Shown here: one piece after another, positions 50,098 to 58,367 of the stretch | Numbering within the stretch: the first letter of the stretch is position 1 | Layout of the letters: every line of letters starts with the position of its first letter | DNA from: Myroides phaeus | Lineage (GTDB): Bacteria; Bacteroidota; Bacteroidia; Flavobacteriales; Flavobacteriaceae | Direction: 5' to 3' | Assembly (NCBI RefSeq): GCF_900099675.1 | Contig: NZ_FNDQ01000012.1 | Location: 30,486-94,485 of the forward strand | DNA length: 64,000 nucleotides | Made by a program: the position numbers and the translations under genes | The notes under the pieces: generated by a model | Seen by the model: the letters and a program-made list of their open reading frames with translations, nothing else | Databases searched by the model: none | What the model was told of the DNA's origin: nothing

Positions 50098-51009
50098 CTA
50101 TTTCTTTGACCTTGGATGATAATCCTCTAAAACCACTCTTAAACGTTCTGTTGTAATATGTGTATATATTTCTGTCGTTGTAATAGATTCGTGTCCTAAC
50201 ATTACCTGAATTGCCCTAATGTCCGCACCATTCTCTAATAGATGCGTTGCAAATGAATGACGAAAGGTATGTGGACTTATATTCTTGTTTAACTCTACTT
50301 CTATGGCTAAGCGCTTTATAATCGTAAATATCATCGCACGTGTTAATTGTGCTCCCCTTCGATTTAAAAAAACAATATCACTACTCTCTTTTTTTACTGT
50401 GTATTGTGAGCGAATAGTATTTATATATAAAGTGATTAACTCCATCGAGTGCTCATCAATAGGCACAAACCTATGTTTACTTCCCTTACCTATTACACGA
50501 ATAAACCCTTCTTCAAAAAACAAATCAGATAGTCGCAAACCAACCAATTCACTAACGCGAAGTCCGCAACTATACAACACCTCTAACATCACCTTATTTC
50601 TAAAACCTTCTGGTGTTGACTGATCAATTGCGCTAATTAACAAATCTATTTCCTCTAAACTAAGTGTATCTGGTAATTTGCGCCCTGTTTTAGGTGCTTC
50701 TATCAACTCAACAGGTGATTTCTCTATATATCCTTCAAGAATAAAATAATTAAAAAAATTCTTCAATCCTGAAATAATACGTGCTTGGGTAGTAGGCGCT
50801 ACAATTTCTGCAATTGAATATAAAAACTCTTGCACTAAAGATGTGTCAATTTCCTCAAGCTTATACTCTTGTTCATATCCACCTAAATACATCAGAAACT
50901 TGCGAACATCAAGTTCATAACTCTCCAAAGAATTTTCTGACAATCCCCTTTCCAACTTTAGATAAGTTGTAAACATTTTTATATTTTTCTCCCAGTAATT
51001 AGATAACAT
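50098..51009 (-). CDS. xerD: Tyrosine recombinase XerD
   Basis: Resolves chromosome dimers at dif with its partner XerC. The 303 residues have an N-terminal SAM-like core-binding domain (residues 1-100) and a C-terminal catalytic domain with R151, K175, H247, R250, H273 and the nucleophile Y282. The segments SCGLRVSELVGLRLSDL and SPHTFRHSFATHLLENGADIRAIQ are typical of XerC/D. No phage-integrase-like extra domains are present. A dif site could not be confirmed in this window. It is transcribed from a TATATTTG box 20 bp upstream. Confidence 0.95.
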   Translation of the reverse strand: MLSNYWEKNIKMFTTYLKLERGLSENSLESYELDVRKFLMYLGGYEQEYKLEEIDTSLVQEFLYSIAEIVAPTTQARIISGLKNFFNYFILEGYIEKSPVELIEAPKTGRKLPDTLSLEEIDLLISAIDQSTPEGFRNKVMLEVLYSCGLRVSELVGLRLSDLFFEEGFIRVIGKGSKHRFVPIDEHSMELITLYINTIRSQYTVKKESSDIVFLNRRGAQLTRAMIFTIIKRLAIEVELNKNISPHTFRHSFATHLLENGADIRAIQVMLGHESITTTEIYTHITTERLRVVLEDYHPRSKK

Positions 51010-51028
51010 AAATTGATTTTATACCTTT

Positions 51029-51036
51029 CAAATATA
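51029..51036 (-). promoter_or_regulatory. -7 promoter box of xerD
   Basis: TATATTTG on the minus strand. A leader of about 14 nt supports the ATG at 51009. Confidence 0.65.
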
Positions 51037-51047
51037 CAAACAAAAAA

Positions 51048-51073
51048 AGAGCCTCTCGAAATGAGAGGCTCTT
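51048..51073 (-). terminator. Hairpin terminator of the porin-like gene
   Basis: An 11-bp stem AAGAGCCTCTC / GAGAGGCTCTT with a 5-nt loop between the porin-like stop codon and the xerD promoter. Confidence 0.82.
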
Positions 51074-51102
51074 AATAATATAAGTTTTACTTATTCTATT
51101 AA

Positions 51103-51768
51103 TTAGAATTTGTAAGTTAAACCAAATTTAGCATTATCAAAGAAGTTATTGAAAATGTTAACATTAGCGTTAGTGTTAGAAACAGTATTTGTTTTTTTAC
51201 CATCCTCTTTTACATTGTAATTAGCGTAAGAGAATACGTTAGCAACGTTGAAAGAAACTGCTAAGTTTTGAGTTAAGAAGTAGTTGAAACCTAAGTCTAA
51301 ACCAGCACGGATACCAGTTGCTTTGTTAGAAACTCCGCTTACATCCATTTTACCTTCGCTAAATCCAACACCTACTTCAGCAAAAGTTTTGAAACGTTGA
51401 CCAACTTCTAAGAAGTAGTAACGAGCAAAAACACCAGCGTAAGTTGATTTAATATAATCTGCATCAACACCATCAAAAGCACCATCAAATAATTCGTTGT
51501 CAAGACCTAATTTACCGAAACCTACAGAAGCTCCAACAGCAAATTTATCGTTTAACATATAACCTACTTTAGGGTTAACTTCGAAAGTAGTAGTTTTAAC
51601 TTTTGTATCAGTTCCAGTCATTTTTACATTAGAATCAGAAATACTGAAACTTCCTTCTACAAATACATTAGACTCTTGGAATCCGTAAGTTGGTTTTTCT
51701 TTTTCTTGTGCGTTAGCTGCAAAACCAAAAGCTGCAACTGCCATAACTGAAAGTACTAATTTTTTCAT
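51103..51768 (-). CDS. Outer-membrane beta-barrel (porin family) protein
   Basis: A 221-residue exported protein with a clear signal peptide (MKKLVLSVMAVAAFGFAANA-QE). The mature chain shows alternating strands such as NVFVEGSFSISDS, FEVNPKVGYMLNDKFAVGASVGFG and GIRAGLDLGFNYFLTQNLAVSFNV. It ends with the barrel-closing aromatic FGLTYKF, as recognised by the BAM machinery. It fits small eight-stranded barrels (OMP_b-brl) abundant in Bacteroidota. It is monocistronic with its own promoter and terminator. Function unknown. Confidence 0.88.
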   Translation of the reverse strand: MKKLVLSVMAVAAFGFAANAQEKEKPTYGFQESNVFVEGSFSISDSNVKMTGTDTKVKTTTFEVNPKVGYMLNDKFAVGASVGFGKLGLDNELFDGAFDGVDADYIKSTYAGVFARYYFLEVGQRFKTFAEVGVGFSEGKMDVSGVSNKATGIRAGLDLGFNYFLTQNLAVSFNVANVFSYANYNVKEDGKKTNTVSNTNANVNIFNNFFDNAKFGLTYKF

Positions 51769-51797
51769 ATTTAGCTATTTTTAATTTTTAACTAAGT

Positions 51798-51805
51798 CAA
51801 ATTTA
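51798..51805 (-). promoter_or_regulatory. -7 promoter box of the porin-like gene
   Basis: TAAATTTG on the minus strand, giving a leader of about 24 nt. Confidence 0.65.
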
Positions 51806-52167
51806 CAAACTAGGTTTAAAAGCGACAGAATTTTTAATAAATAAATAACAGATACAATGACAATCACCCTACTAAAACACCATAATAGATTATTAATCAA
51901 TAAAATACACATTTTGTTTTTTTACTTAAAATATTGTTAATTAAAGTAAAACACACCACTAACTATTGAATATAATTACATAAGACACGAAATAAACACA
52001 AAATAAAAAAACTATTAACACAAATAATCACTTATCTATTATTAATACCTTATAAATTAACACATACAACATCCTTAATACAGCACCTATTTATTATACA
52101 TCCCTTCAACTAGATCCTGCCTTATGCATTAATGACAACTTTTGTACTATAGTATTAGATAATATAA
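51806..52167. other. AT-rich divergent intergenic region
   Basis: About 360 bp between the porin-like and aroQ promoters, extremely AT-rich. I see no gene, stable hairpin or repeat. Confidence 0.5.
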
Positions 52168-52175
52168 TATATTTG
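52168..52175 (+). promoter_or_regulatory. -7 promoter box of aroQ
   Basis: TATATTTG, 22 bp before the ATG at 52197. It overlaps the upstream TTG at 52173 and so excludes that start. Confidence 0.65.
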
Positions 52176-52196
52176 TTTGTACTTAATAGAATAAAT

Positions 52197-52613
52197 ATGA
52201 AAGTATTAATAATTAATGGTCCTAACCTAAACTTATTAGGAACACGTGAACCTACGATTTATGGTAATCAATCATTTGAAGAATATTTCTTACAATTACA
52301 AAGCAATTACCCAGAAGTACAATTAGAATACTATCAATCTAATATTGAAGGAGAACTTATTAATAAATTACACGAAGTAGGCTTTTCTTATGATGCGATA
52401 ATTCTAAATGCAGGTGCTTACACTCATACGTCTATTGCTATTGCTGACGCTATTGCTGCGATTGAAACTCCTGTTATTGAAGTTCATATTTCGAATACAT
52501 TCAAGCGTGAAGAGTTTAGAAAACATTCATATATATCAAGTGTTTGTCAGGGAACAATAGTTGGTTTTGGATTAAAAAGTTATGATTTAGCCATAGCATC
52601 CTTTCAAATTTAA
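52197..52613 (+). CDS. aroQ: Type II 3-dehydroquinate dehydratase
   Basis: Third step of the shikimate pathway, the anti-elimination of water from 3-dehydroquinate. The 138 residues start at the ATG at 52197 (MKVLIINGPNLNLLGTREPTIYG). The active-site loop NLLGTREPTIYG has the catalytic Arg and Tyr, NAGAYTHTSIAI binds substrate, and EVHISN contributes the His. The length is typical. Its stop codon overlaps the ATG of the DUF5686 gene by 1 base (TAATG), so the two are translationally coupled, and it is divergent from the porin-like gene. Confidence 0.96.
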   Translation: MKVLIINGPNLNLLGTREPTIYGNQSFEEYFLQLQSNYPEVQLEYYQSNIEGELINKLHEVGFSYDAIILNAGAYTHTSIAIADAIAAIETPVIEVHISNTFKREEFRKHSYISSVCQGTIVGFGLKSYDLAIASFQI

Positions 52614-55105
52614 TGTCAAAACATCTATTTAATTCAGTAATTACAACTATAGTTTTACTACTTGTTACTTGTAATGCTTATTGTCAAACAGCTACTATAT
52701 TAGGACGAGTAACCTCTCCTAACGGAAAAGCATTGCCTAATGCCAAGGTATTTGTCAAAAACACTGATAGGCAAACAAGTACTAATATAGATGGTATTTT
52801 TAAAATTGATGTAAAGCAAAAAGACATCATTTTTATACAAGAACAAGATTATATCACAAAAAAAATAGAATACACTGATAATAATACTCCAAATGGTCAA
52901 TGGGATATTATCTTAAAACCGTTAGATCAAGTAGATTTCTTTTATGAAAATCCTCAAGATGAATATGCCTTATTTATAATGGGGTTAGTTGCTAAAAATC
53001 TGGAACAAAATACCCTTACTAAGTATTCTTTTGACTACTATTCTAAAGGAAACTTACAATTAGCAACTTCCAGAAACTCATTTTTAGGCCAGAAAAGAAA
53101 AGATTTAGACCCTTCATTAGATATTGATCCCTCTGGAAATTTTGTTTACCTTGGTGAAATCTCCTCAAAAGTTACTACATTAAATGAAAATCACACAACA
53201 GAAAAAGTAATTGGTCTTAAGGAAGTAGGTATTTCTAAAGACTTATACTTTTTAACTGCTTCAGATAGCGATATTAGTCTGACTAATAAAATTGCTTCAA
53301 AACAGTTTAATTTAGTTTCTCCTCTAATGCCTTATGCTAAAACGTATTACTATTTTACAGTTAAAAGCATTGACAAAGATAGCAATGGTAATATGCTATA
53401 TGAAATAGAATTTACTCCCAAAAGAGATAGGGAACCTATTATGAAAGGTACAATGACCATCACAAGTGACCAGTGGCAAGTAACACACTTATATGCTGCA
53501 ATAGATGGAGAAAATATTGGGCTAAAACATATACAGCAATTGGTATTAGTACAAAATTACAAACACGATAATAGTTTCAATAAGTACATAAAGAGTTCAC
53601 AGAATATATATCTAAAAGGAAAGTTTCTTGTTTTCAATTTTACTGGTCAATTTGATGCTATTTATAGCGATTACCAATATGACAACTCTTTACAAAAAAG
53701 CGACTTCTCTAATGAGCTTATCCAATATTCAAACAACTTTCTAAACAAAACAGATGATTATTGGGATAACCTAAGACCTTATACTTTGAAACAAAAAGAG
53801 ATTGAGACCTTTAACTCACAAACTATTTTTGCACAAGAGGGAACTAAAGCTACTTTAGATTCAATAGATAAAAGATCTAATAATTTCACTTTATTCAAAT
53901 TCATCAAAGGATACCAATATATTAACTCGTATAAAGCTACTTCTTATACTTATAGAGGATTGCTTTCAACGTTTGCTTTTAATGCCGTGCAAGGATTTAA
54001 TGTTACCACTGGGCTTGACTACGTAAAAGATTATGATGACTTCCAACAAATACAAATGGGAACAATTGTTAATTATGGAGTATCAGAAAACAAATATCGA
54101 GTTTCAGGATATGCATCTCATATTTTCAATCAAAAAAACTATAATAAAGTTACGCTTTCAGGAGGAAGCTCAATCTTACAATTCAACCAAGATGACCCAA
54201 TAAAAACGCCAATCAACTCATTTGCAAGTGCCTGGTTTGGTAAAAACTATGCAAAATACTTTCAAAAGAGTTTTCTTAAATTACAATATGAACAATATGC
54301 TTTTAATGGTTTAAAACTTACAACAAGCTTAGAATACTCCTCAAGAAAAGCGCTAAGTAATCACATTAACACACCACCTTTTGTACCACACTTAACCTTT
54401 TCATCAAATAATCCATTAGATCCAAATGATACAGAAAATCATCCTTTTGAAGACAACAAAATATTTAAATTAAACATAGGTTTCAACTTAGTATTTGACC
54501 AAAAAATAATAAGTTACCCCAATCGAAAACAATATATACCAACATCTAAATACCCTATCCTATTTTTAAATTTAGAAAAAGCATTAAACTCAACAACAAG
54601 TGACTATAATTACACTTATGTTTCATTATCAACTAAATATAATGACAATATTGGAAACATTGGTAATCTATATATTGGTTTAAGTGCTGGTAAATATTTA
54701 GAACAAAATAATATTGCTTTTACAGACTATAAGCATTTTAATGGTAATAATACTTTCATAGGATCTTCCGCTGTGTACAACAAACACTTTAACCTATTAC
54801 CTTATTATGAATACAGTACTAACAAATCATATATTGAATTACATTTAGAACACGACTTTAGAGGGTTTATCATTAATAAGATACCTATATTAAATAAAAC
54901 GAGATATTCATTAGTTGCCGGGTATCATATGTTACACGTGCCAGACAAAGATGTATATGGTGAATTTAGTATCGGATTAAACAACGTTGGTTTTGGTAAG
55001 TTTAGACCATTTAGAATAGACTATTTCCGCGCTGTATCAGCTGACGCTCCAAATAAATACGGAGTCGTTTTTGGGATTAAAATACTTGATTTACTTCAAA
55101 AATAA
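52613..55105 (+). CDS. DUF5686 / carboxypeptidase-regulatory-like outer-membrane protein
   Basis: An 830-residue exported protein. It has a signal peptide (about 1-24, ending AYCQ), then a carboxypeptidase-regulatory-like domain (residues 27-105, ILGRVTSPNGKALPNAKVFVKN). A long C-terminal region of about 700 residues follows, rich in Tyr, Phe and Asn with alternating strands, ending in VFGIKILDLLQK. This is the DUF5686 family, probably an outer-membrane barrel with an N-terminal plug-like domain, but it is not a full TonB receptor (no TonB box is seen). It is translated coupled to aroQ. Function unknown. Confidence 0.85.
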   Translation: MSKHLFNSVITTIVLLLVTCNAYCQTATILGRVTSPNGKALPNAKVFVKNTDRQTSTNIDGIFKIDVKQKDIIFIQEQDYITKKIEYTDNNTPNGQWDIILKPLDQVDFFYENPQDEYALFIMGLVAKNLEQNTLTKYSFDYYSKGNLQLATSRNSFLGQKRKDLDPSLDIDPSGNFVYLGEISSKVTTLNENHTTEKVIGLKEVGISKDLYFLTASDSDISLTNKIASKQFNLVSPLMPYAKTYYYFTVKSIDKDSNGNMLYEIEFTPKRDREPIMKGTMTITSDQWQVTHLYAAIDGENIGLKHIQQLVLVQNYKHDNSFNKYIKSSQNIYLKGKFLVFNFTGQFDAIYSDYQYDNSLQKSDFSNELIQYSNNFLNKTDDYWDNLRPYTLKQKEIETFNSQTIFAQEGTKATLDSIDKRSNNFTLFKFIKGYQYINSYKATSYTYRGLLSTFAFNAVQGFNVTTGLDYVKDYDDFQQIQMGTIVNYGVSENKYRVSGYASHIFNQKNYNKVTLSGGSSILQFNQDDPIKTPINSFASAWFGKNYAKYFQKSFLKLQYEQYAFNGLKLTTSLEYSSRKALSNHINTPPFVPHLTFSSNNPLDPNDTENHPFEDNKIFKLNIGFNLVFDQKIISYPNRKQYIPTSKYPILFLNLEKALNSTTSDYNYTYVSLSTKYNDNIGNIGNLYIGLSAGKYLEQNNIAFTDYKHFNGNNTFIGSSAVYNKHFNLLPYYEYSTNKSYIELHLEHDFRGFIINKIPILNKTRYSLVAGYHMLHVPDKDVYGEFSIGLNNVGFGKFRPFRIDYFRAVSADAPNKYGVVFGIKILDLLQK

Positions 55106-55110
55106 AGAAT

Positions 55111-55149
55111 AAAAAAGGCTACGTGAATTTTACACGTAGCCTTTTTTAT
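55111..55149. terminator. Bidirectional hairpin terminator
   Basis: A 12-bp stem AAAAGGCTACGT / ACGTAGCCTTTT between the convergent DUF5686 and murA genes. Confidence 0.88.
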
Positions 55150-55192
55150 TACTTATTTGGCTTATTTGTTTAAACAAATAGACCAACTATAT

Positions 55193-56506
55193 TTAGTCCT
55201 CTATTCTCTCAATATGTGCACCTAAAGCCCTCAATCTCTCATCAATTCTTTCGTACCCTCTATCAATTTGTTCAATATTCTGTATCACACTTACTCCTTT
55301 AGCAGAAAGTGCAGCAATTAACAAAGAAATACCAGCACGAATATCAGGAGATGACATATTAGTTGCTTTTAACTGAGATTTGAAGTCGTGTCCAATCACC
55401 ACTGCTCTATGTGGGTCACATAAGATAATCTTTGCTCCCATGTCAATCAACTTATCGACAAAGAACAAGCGGCTCTCAAACATCTTTTGATGAATTAACA
55501 CCTCTCCTCTTGCTTGTGTTGCCACTACTAAAATAACACTTAATAAATCAGGTGTTAATCCAGGCCAAGGAGCATCAGCAATTGTTAAGATCGAACCATC
55601 AATAAAGCTTTGAATTTCATATCCTTCTGTATGAGCAGGGATATAAATATCATCACCTCTTTTTTCCAGTGTAATACCTAATCTTCTAAATGTGTTTGGA
55701 ATAACACCTAAATGTTCCCACCCTACATTTTTAATTGTAATTTCACTTTTAGTCATTGCAGCCAATCCAATCCAAGAACCAATCTCAATCATATCTGGAA
55801 GCATTGCGTGTTCACAACCGAAAAGTTCCTTAACTCCTTCAATTTTCAACAAGTTAGAACCTACTCCTTCAATCTTAGCTCCCATTGAAATCAACATCTT
55901 ACATAATTGTTGAATATATGGCTCACAAGCAGCATTGTAAATAGTAGTTTTTCCTTCAGCTAAAACTGACGCCATTAAGATATTTGCAGTACCTGTCACA
56001 GATGCCTCATCAAGTAACATATCAGCTCCTACCAACTTTTCAGCTTCAACTCCGTAAAAATACTCTTCTTTATTATATCTAAACTTTGCACCTAATTGAA
56101 TAAATCCATCAAAGTGCGTATCTAATCTTCTTCTTCCAATTTTATCTCCTCCTGGCTTTGGTATATAACCTTTTCCAAAACGAGCTAATAATGGTCCTAC
56201 CATCATAATAGAACCTCTAAGAGCTTTTCCTCCACTTTTAAAATCGTCAGAAACTAAATAATCTAAGTTTAGATCATCTGCTTGAAAAGACTTTTTATTA
56301 GGTCCTAATTCCTCAATTTTAACCCCTAAATTTCCCAATAACTCTATTAACTTATTAATGTCAATAATGTCAGGAATATTAGAAATAACTACCTTTTCAG
56401 GCGTAAGTAAAACAGCACATAAAATTTGCAAAGCCTCATTTTTAGCTCCTTGCGCGTGCACCTCACCTTTTAATTGGAATCCTCCTTCTATTTTGAAAGT
56501 ACTCAT
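55193..56506 (-). CDS. murA: UDP-N-acetylglucosamine 1-carboxyvinyltransferase MurA
   Basis: First committed step of peptidoglycan synthesis, transferring enolpyruvate from PEP to UDP-GlcNAc. The 437 residues show the inside-out alpha/beta barrel motifs KNEALQILCAVLL (residues 22-34), the RRLDTHFDGF segment and the C-terminal RGYERIDERLRALGA. The fosfomycin-target position, Cys115 in E. coli, is D121 here (GGDKIGRR). That change keeps activity but is known to abolish covalent fosfomycin attack. The gene overlaps the DUF4290 stop codon by 1 base. Confidence 0.96.
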   Translation of the reverse strand: MSTFKIEGGFQLKGEVHAQGAKNEALQILCAVLLTPEKVVISNIPDIIDINKLIELLGNLGVKIEELGPNKKSFQADDLNLDYLVSDDFKSGGKALRGSIMMVGPLLARFGKGYIPKPGGDKIGRRRLDTHFDGFIQLGAKFRYNKEEYFYGVEAEKLVGADMLLDEASVTGTANILMASVLAEGKTTIYNAACEPYIQQLCKMLISMGAKIEGVGSNLLKIEGVKELFGCEHAMLPDMIEIGSWIGLAAMTKSEITIKNVGWEHLGVIPNTFRRLGITLEKRGDDIYIPAHTEGYEIQSFIDGSILTIADAPWPGLTPDLLSVILVVATQARGEVLIHQKMFESRLFFVDKLIDMGAKIILCDPHRAVVIGHDFKSQLKATNMSSPDIRAGISLLIAALSAKGVSVIQNIEQIDRGYERIDERLRALGAHIERIED

Positions 56507-57222
56507 TATTTTTTACCTTTAGAGTGATAGTTATTATTTGTTTTAAACTTCTTGTTATTATTGTTATTGCTATTTGTACCCGCGTTCTTTTGATTACTTG
56601 TAAAATTAGCCTTATTTGATTGTTTTTTATTTACTTGAATTAGATTTGCTGTAGTAGATAGCTCTTCCTCTTTCTTAAACAAGTTTATTTTTCCATTTGA
56701 CAATTCGCATAAATGTTCAAAAATAACCTCGTCTTTAACTGTTTCCTTATTCCAGCTCAAGTAACTTTTTTTCATATGATTAGCAATAACCATAATTAAA
56801 GCATCTTTCATTTCTCCATCTTCCCACGCAATAGCTTTATTAATCATATAGGTAATATTATTACCATAAAATCTATACTTAGGATGATTTTGAGGATACG
56901 CTAATTTTTCAGGTTTACTAAAAATAGTTTCTTGGGTAGCAATTGGAAAAGGACTATCAACATCTAATTCAAATTTTGACATCATAAATAATTGATCCCA
57001 TAATTTGTGTTGAAAATCAGGCACATCTCTCAAGTGAGGATTCATACTCCCCATTACGCTAATTACATAACGTGCAGCTTTGTTTCGTTCTTCTCTATCT
57101 TCAATTTTACAAACATGGTCAATCAAACTTTGCATATGACGCCCATACTCTGGAATGACAAGAGCTTTTTTAGAAGTATTATAATCTAAATTATTTACTG
57201 CTTCTCGAGAATTAAAATTCAT
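56506..57222 (-). CDS. DUF4290 family protein
   Basis: A 238-residue cytosolic protein of the DUF4290 family found next to murA in Flavobacteriia. The conserved part is residues 15-165, with IPEYGRHMQSLIDHVCKIEDREERNKAARYVI and HPKYRFYGNNITYMI. The C-terminal 50 residues are a low-complexity run of Asn, Lys and Thr (for example NSNNNNNKKFKTNNNYH) and are probably disordered. It is translated coupled to murA (TAATG overlap), which suggests a role in or near cell-wall synthesis, but no function is known. Confidence 0.85.
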   Translation of the reverse strand: MNFNSREAVNNLDYNTSKKALVIPEYGRHMQSLIDHVCKIEDREERNKAARYVISVMGSMNPHLRDVPDFQHKLWDQLFMMSKFELDVDSPFPIATQETIFSKPEKLAYPQNHPKYRFYGNNITYMINKAIAWEDGEMKDALIMVIANHMKKSYLSWNKETVKDEVIFEHLCELSNGKINLFKKEEELSTTANLIQVNKKQSNKANFTSNQKNAGTNSNNNNNKKFKTNNNYHSKGKK

Positions 57223-57322
57223 AGGATACTATAATTATAAATGATGCGAAATCAATTCAGCTAAATATACTAAAAAAGGAATTCGCAATAAAATAAATGT
57301 TCTAATTAAAATTAAAACGAAG

Positions 57323-57607
57323 TTATAAAGAAACAATACCTTCTATTGAAGATACTGCAATATATTTATCAATAATTTCTTGAGCATTATTGACATTTAA
57401 TTTTACAGATACGCTTGAGAACTTACCTGTACTTGAATTTTTGATTTGAATATCAGCTTTACATCCGTCAAAAGCTTCTTCTACTTGGGCAATTTTACTT
57501 GCATCACCTGGCACAATAAATTTGTATAAATAAGGTCTTGGCCAATTTTTATCGCTCTCTAATTGCTCTTTAAGTCTTGCGTAAAATTCTTGTGTTTTTT
57601 CGTCCAT
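57323..57607 (-). CDS. DUF493 family protein
   Basis: A 94-residue cytosolic protein of the DUF493 (YbeD-like) family. The start is the ATG at 57607 (MDEKTQEFYARLKEQL). An upstream TTG overlaps the promoter box and was rejected. The core reads WPRPYLYKFIVPGDASKIAQVEEAFD and VSVKLNVNNAQEIIDKY, the ferredoxin-like fold of YbeD. YbeD is next to lipB in E. coli, and here lipA is 43 kb away. Role unknown, perhaps ligand binding. Confidence 0.82.
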   Translation of the reverse strand: MDEKTQEFYARLKEQLESDKNWPRPYLYKFIVPGDASKIAQVEEAFDGCKADIQIKNSSTGKFSSVSVKLNVNNAQEIIDKYIAVSSIEGIVSL

Positions 57608-57622
57608 AATCTTTTTATTAGG

Positions 57623-57630
57623 CAAATATA
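57623..57630 (-). promoter_or_regulatory. -7 promoter box of the DUF493 gene
   Basis: TATATTTG on the minus strand. A leader of about 10 nt supports the ATG at 57607 as start. Confidence 0.6.
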
Positions 57631-57696
57631 ATCATTTTTAGATGTAGTATTTTCAAAAGATGTCGTTAAAACTCTTTCAAACCAAACATTTTATTG

Positions 57697-57704
57697 TAAT
57701 TTTG
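57697..57704 (+). promoter_or_regulatory. -7 promoter box of the P-loop ATPase gene
   Basis: TAATTTTG, 23 bp before the ATG at 57727. Confidence 0.6.
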
Positions 57705-57726
57705 CGCCTTTGATATTTACAGCAAA

Positions 57727-58260
57727 ATGAACACAAAATTAATCTTAATCATAGGAGGCCCAGGATCTGGTAAAACGACGTTGATTAACGAACTTACTAA
57801 GAAGGGATATATTTGCTATCCAGAAATATCTCGTGAAGTAACTAAACAAGCTCAACAAAAAGGAATTGATCAACTATTTTTAACAGAGCCTTTACTGTTT
57901 AGTCAATTACTTTTAGAAGGGAGAATTAAGCAACATAAAGAAGCAATTAGCGAAAAAAGTAATATTGTTTTTATAGATAGAGGAATACCTGATGTATTAG
58001 CTTATATGCACTACAAAGGAGATAATTATCCTGAAAGTTTTGATGCAGCCTGCAAAGAGCATATGTATCATCAAATTTTCTTGTTGCCTCCTTGGGAAAA
58101 CATTTATATTAGCGATGAACAACGTTATGAAAGTTTCCAAGAAGCAAGTGAAATTCACGAACACTTAATTAATACATATTCTAAATATGGATATGATTTA
58201 ATTGAAGTTCCACGCGACACAGTTGAAAATAGAATTGACTTTATATTAAGTAAAGTTTAA
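57727..58260 (+). CDS. P-loop AAA family protein (NadR-kinase-like)
   Basis: A 177-residue nucleotide-binding protein with Walker A GGPGSGKTT (residues 10-18). A Walker B-like strand IVFIDRGIPDVLAY follows, in which DRG is typical of small P-loop kinases, and the lid helix is Arg-rich (DEQRYESFQEASEIHEHL). It resembles the AAA_28 group and the kinase half of NadR (nicotinamide riboside kinase). The substrate is not certain. It is a single-gene unit between the DUF493 gene and recQ. Confidence 0.82.
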   Translation: MNTKLILIIGGPGSGKTTLINELTKKGYICYPEISREVTKQAQQKGIDQLFLTEPLLFSQLLLEGRIKQHKEAISEKSNIVFIDRGIPDVLAYMHYKGDNYPESFDAACKEHMYHQIFLLPPWENIYISDEQRYESFQEASEIHEHLINTYSKYGYDLIEVPRDTVENRIDFILSKV

Positions 58261-58280
58261 TAAAATATCACAATAACACT

Positions 58281-58318
58281 AAAAGGGTTATAGTTTTCTA
58301 ACTATAACCCTTTTCTTT
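58281..58318 (+). terminator. Hairpin terminator
   Basis: A 15-bp perfect stem AAAAGGGTTATAGTT with complement, a 4-nt loop and T-rich end, 20 bp after the ATPase stop codon. Confidence 0.88.
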
Positions 58319-58367
58319 ACCATAAAATACTTATATTCGTTACAAAACTTCTTGTAGTTAACATATT

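Noticed and set aside
50098..51009. XerD-like gene as a phage or element integrase
   Set aside because: Length and motifs fit chromosomal XerD, and no attachment repeats or mobile-element genes flank it.
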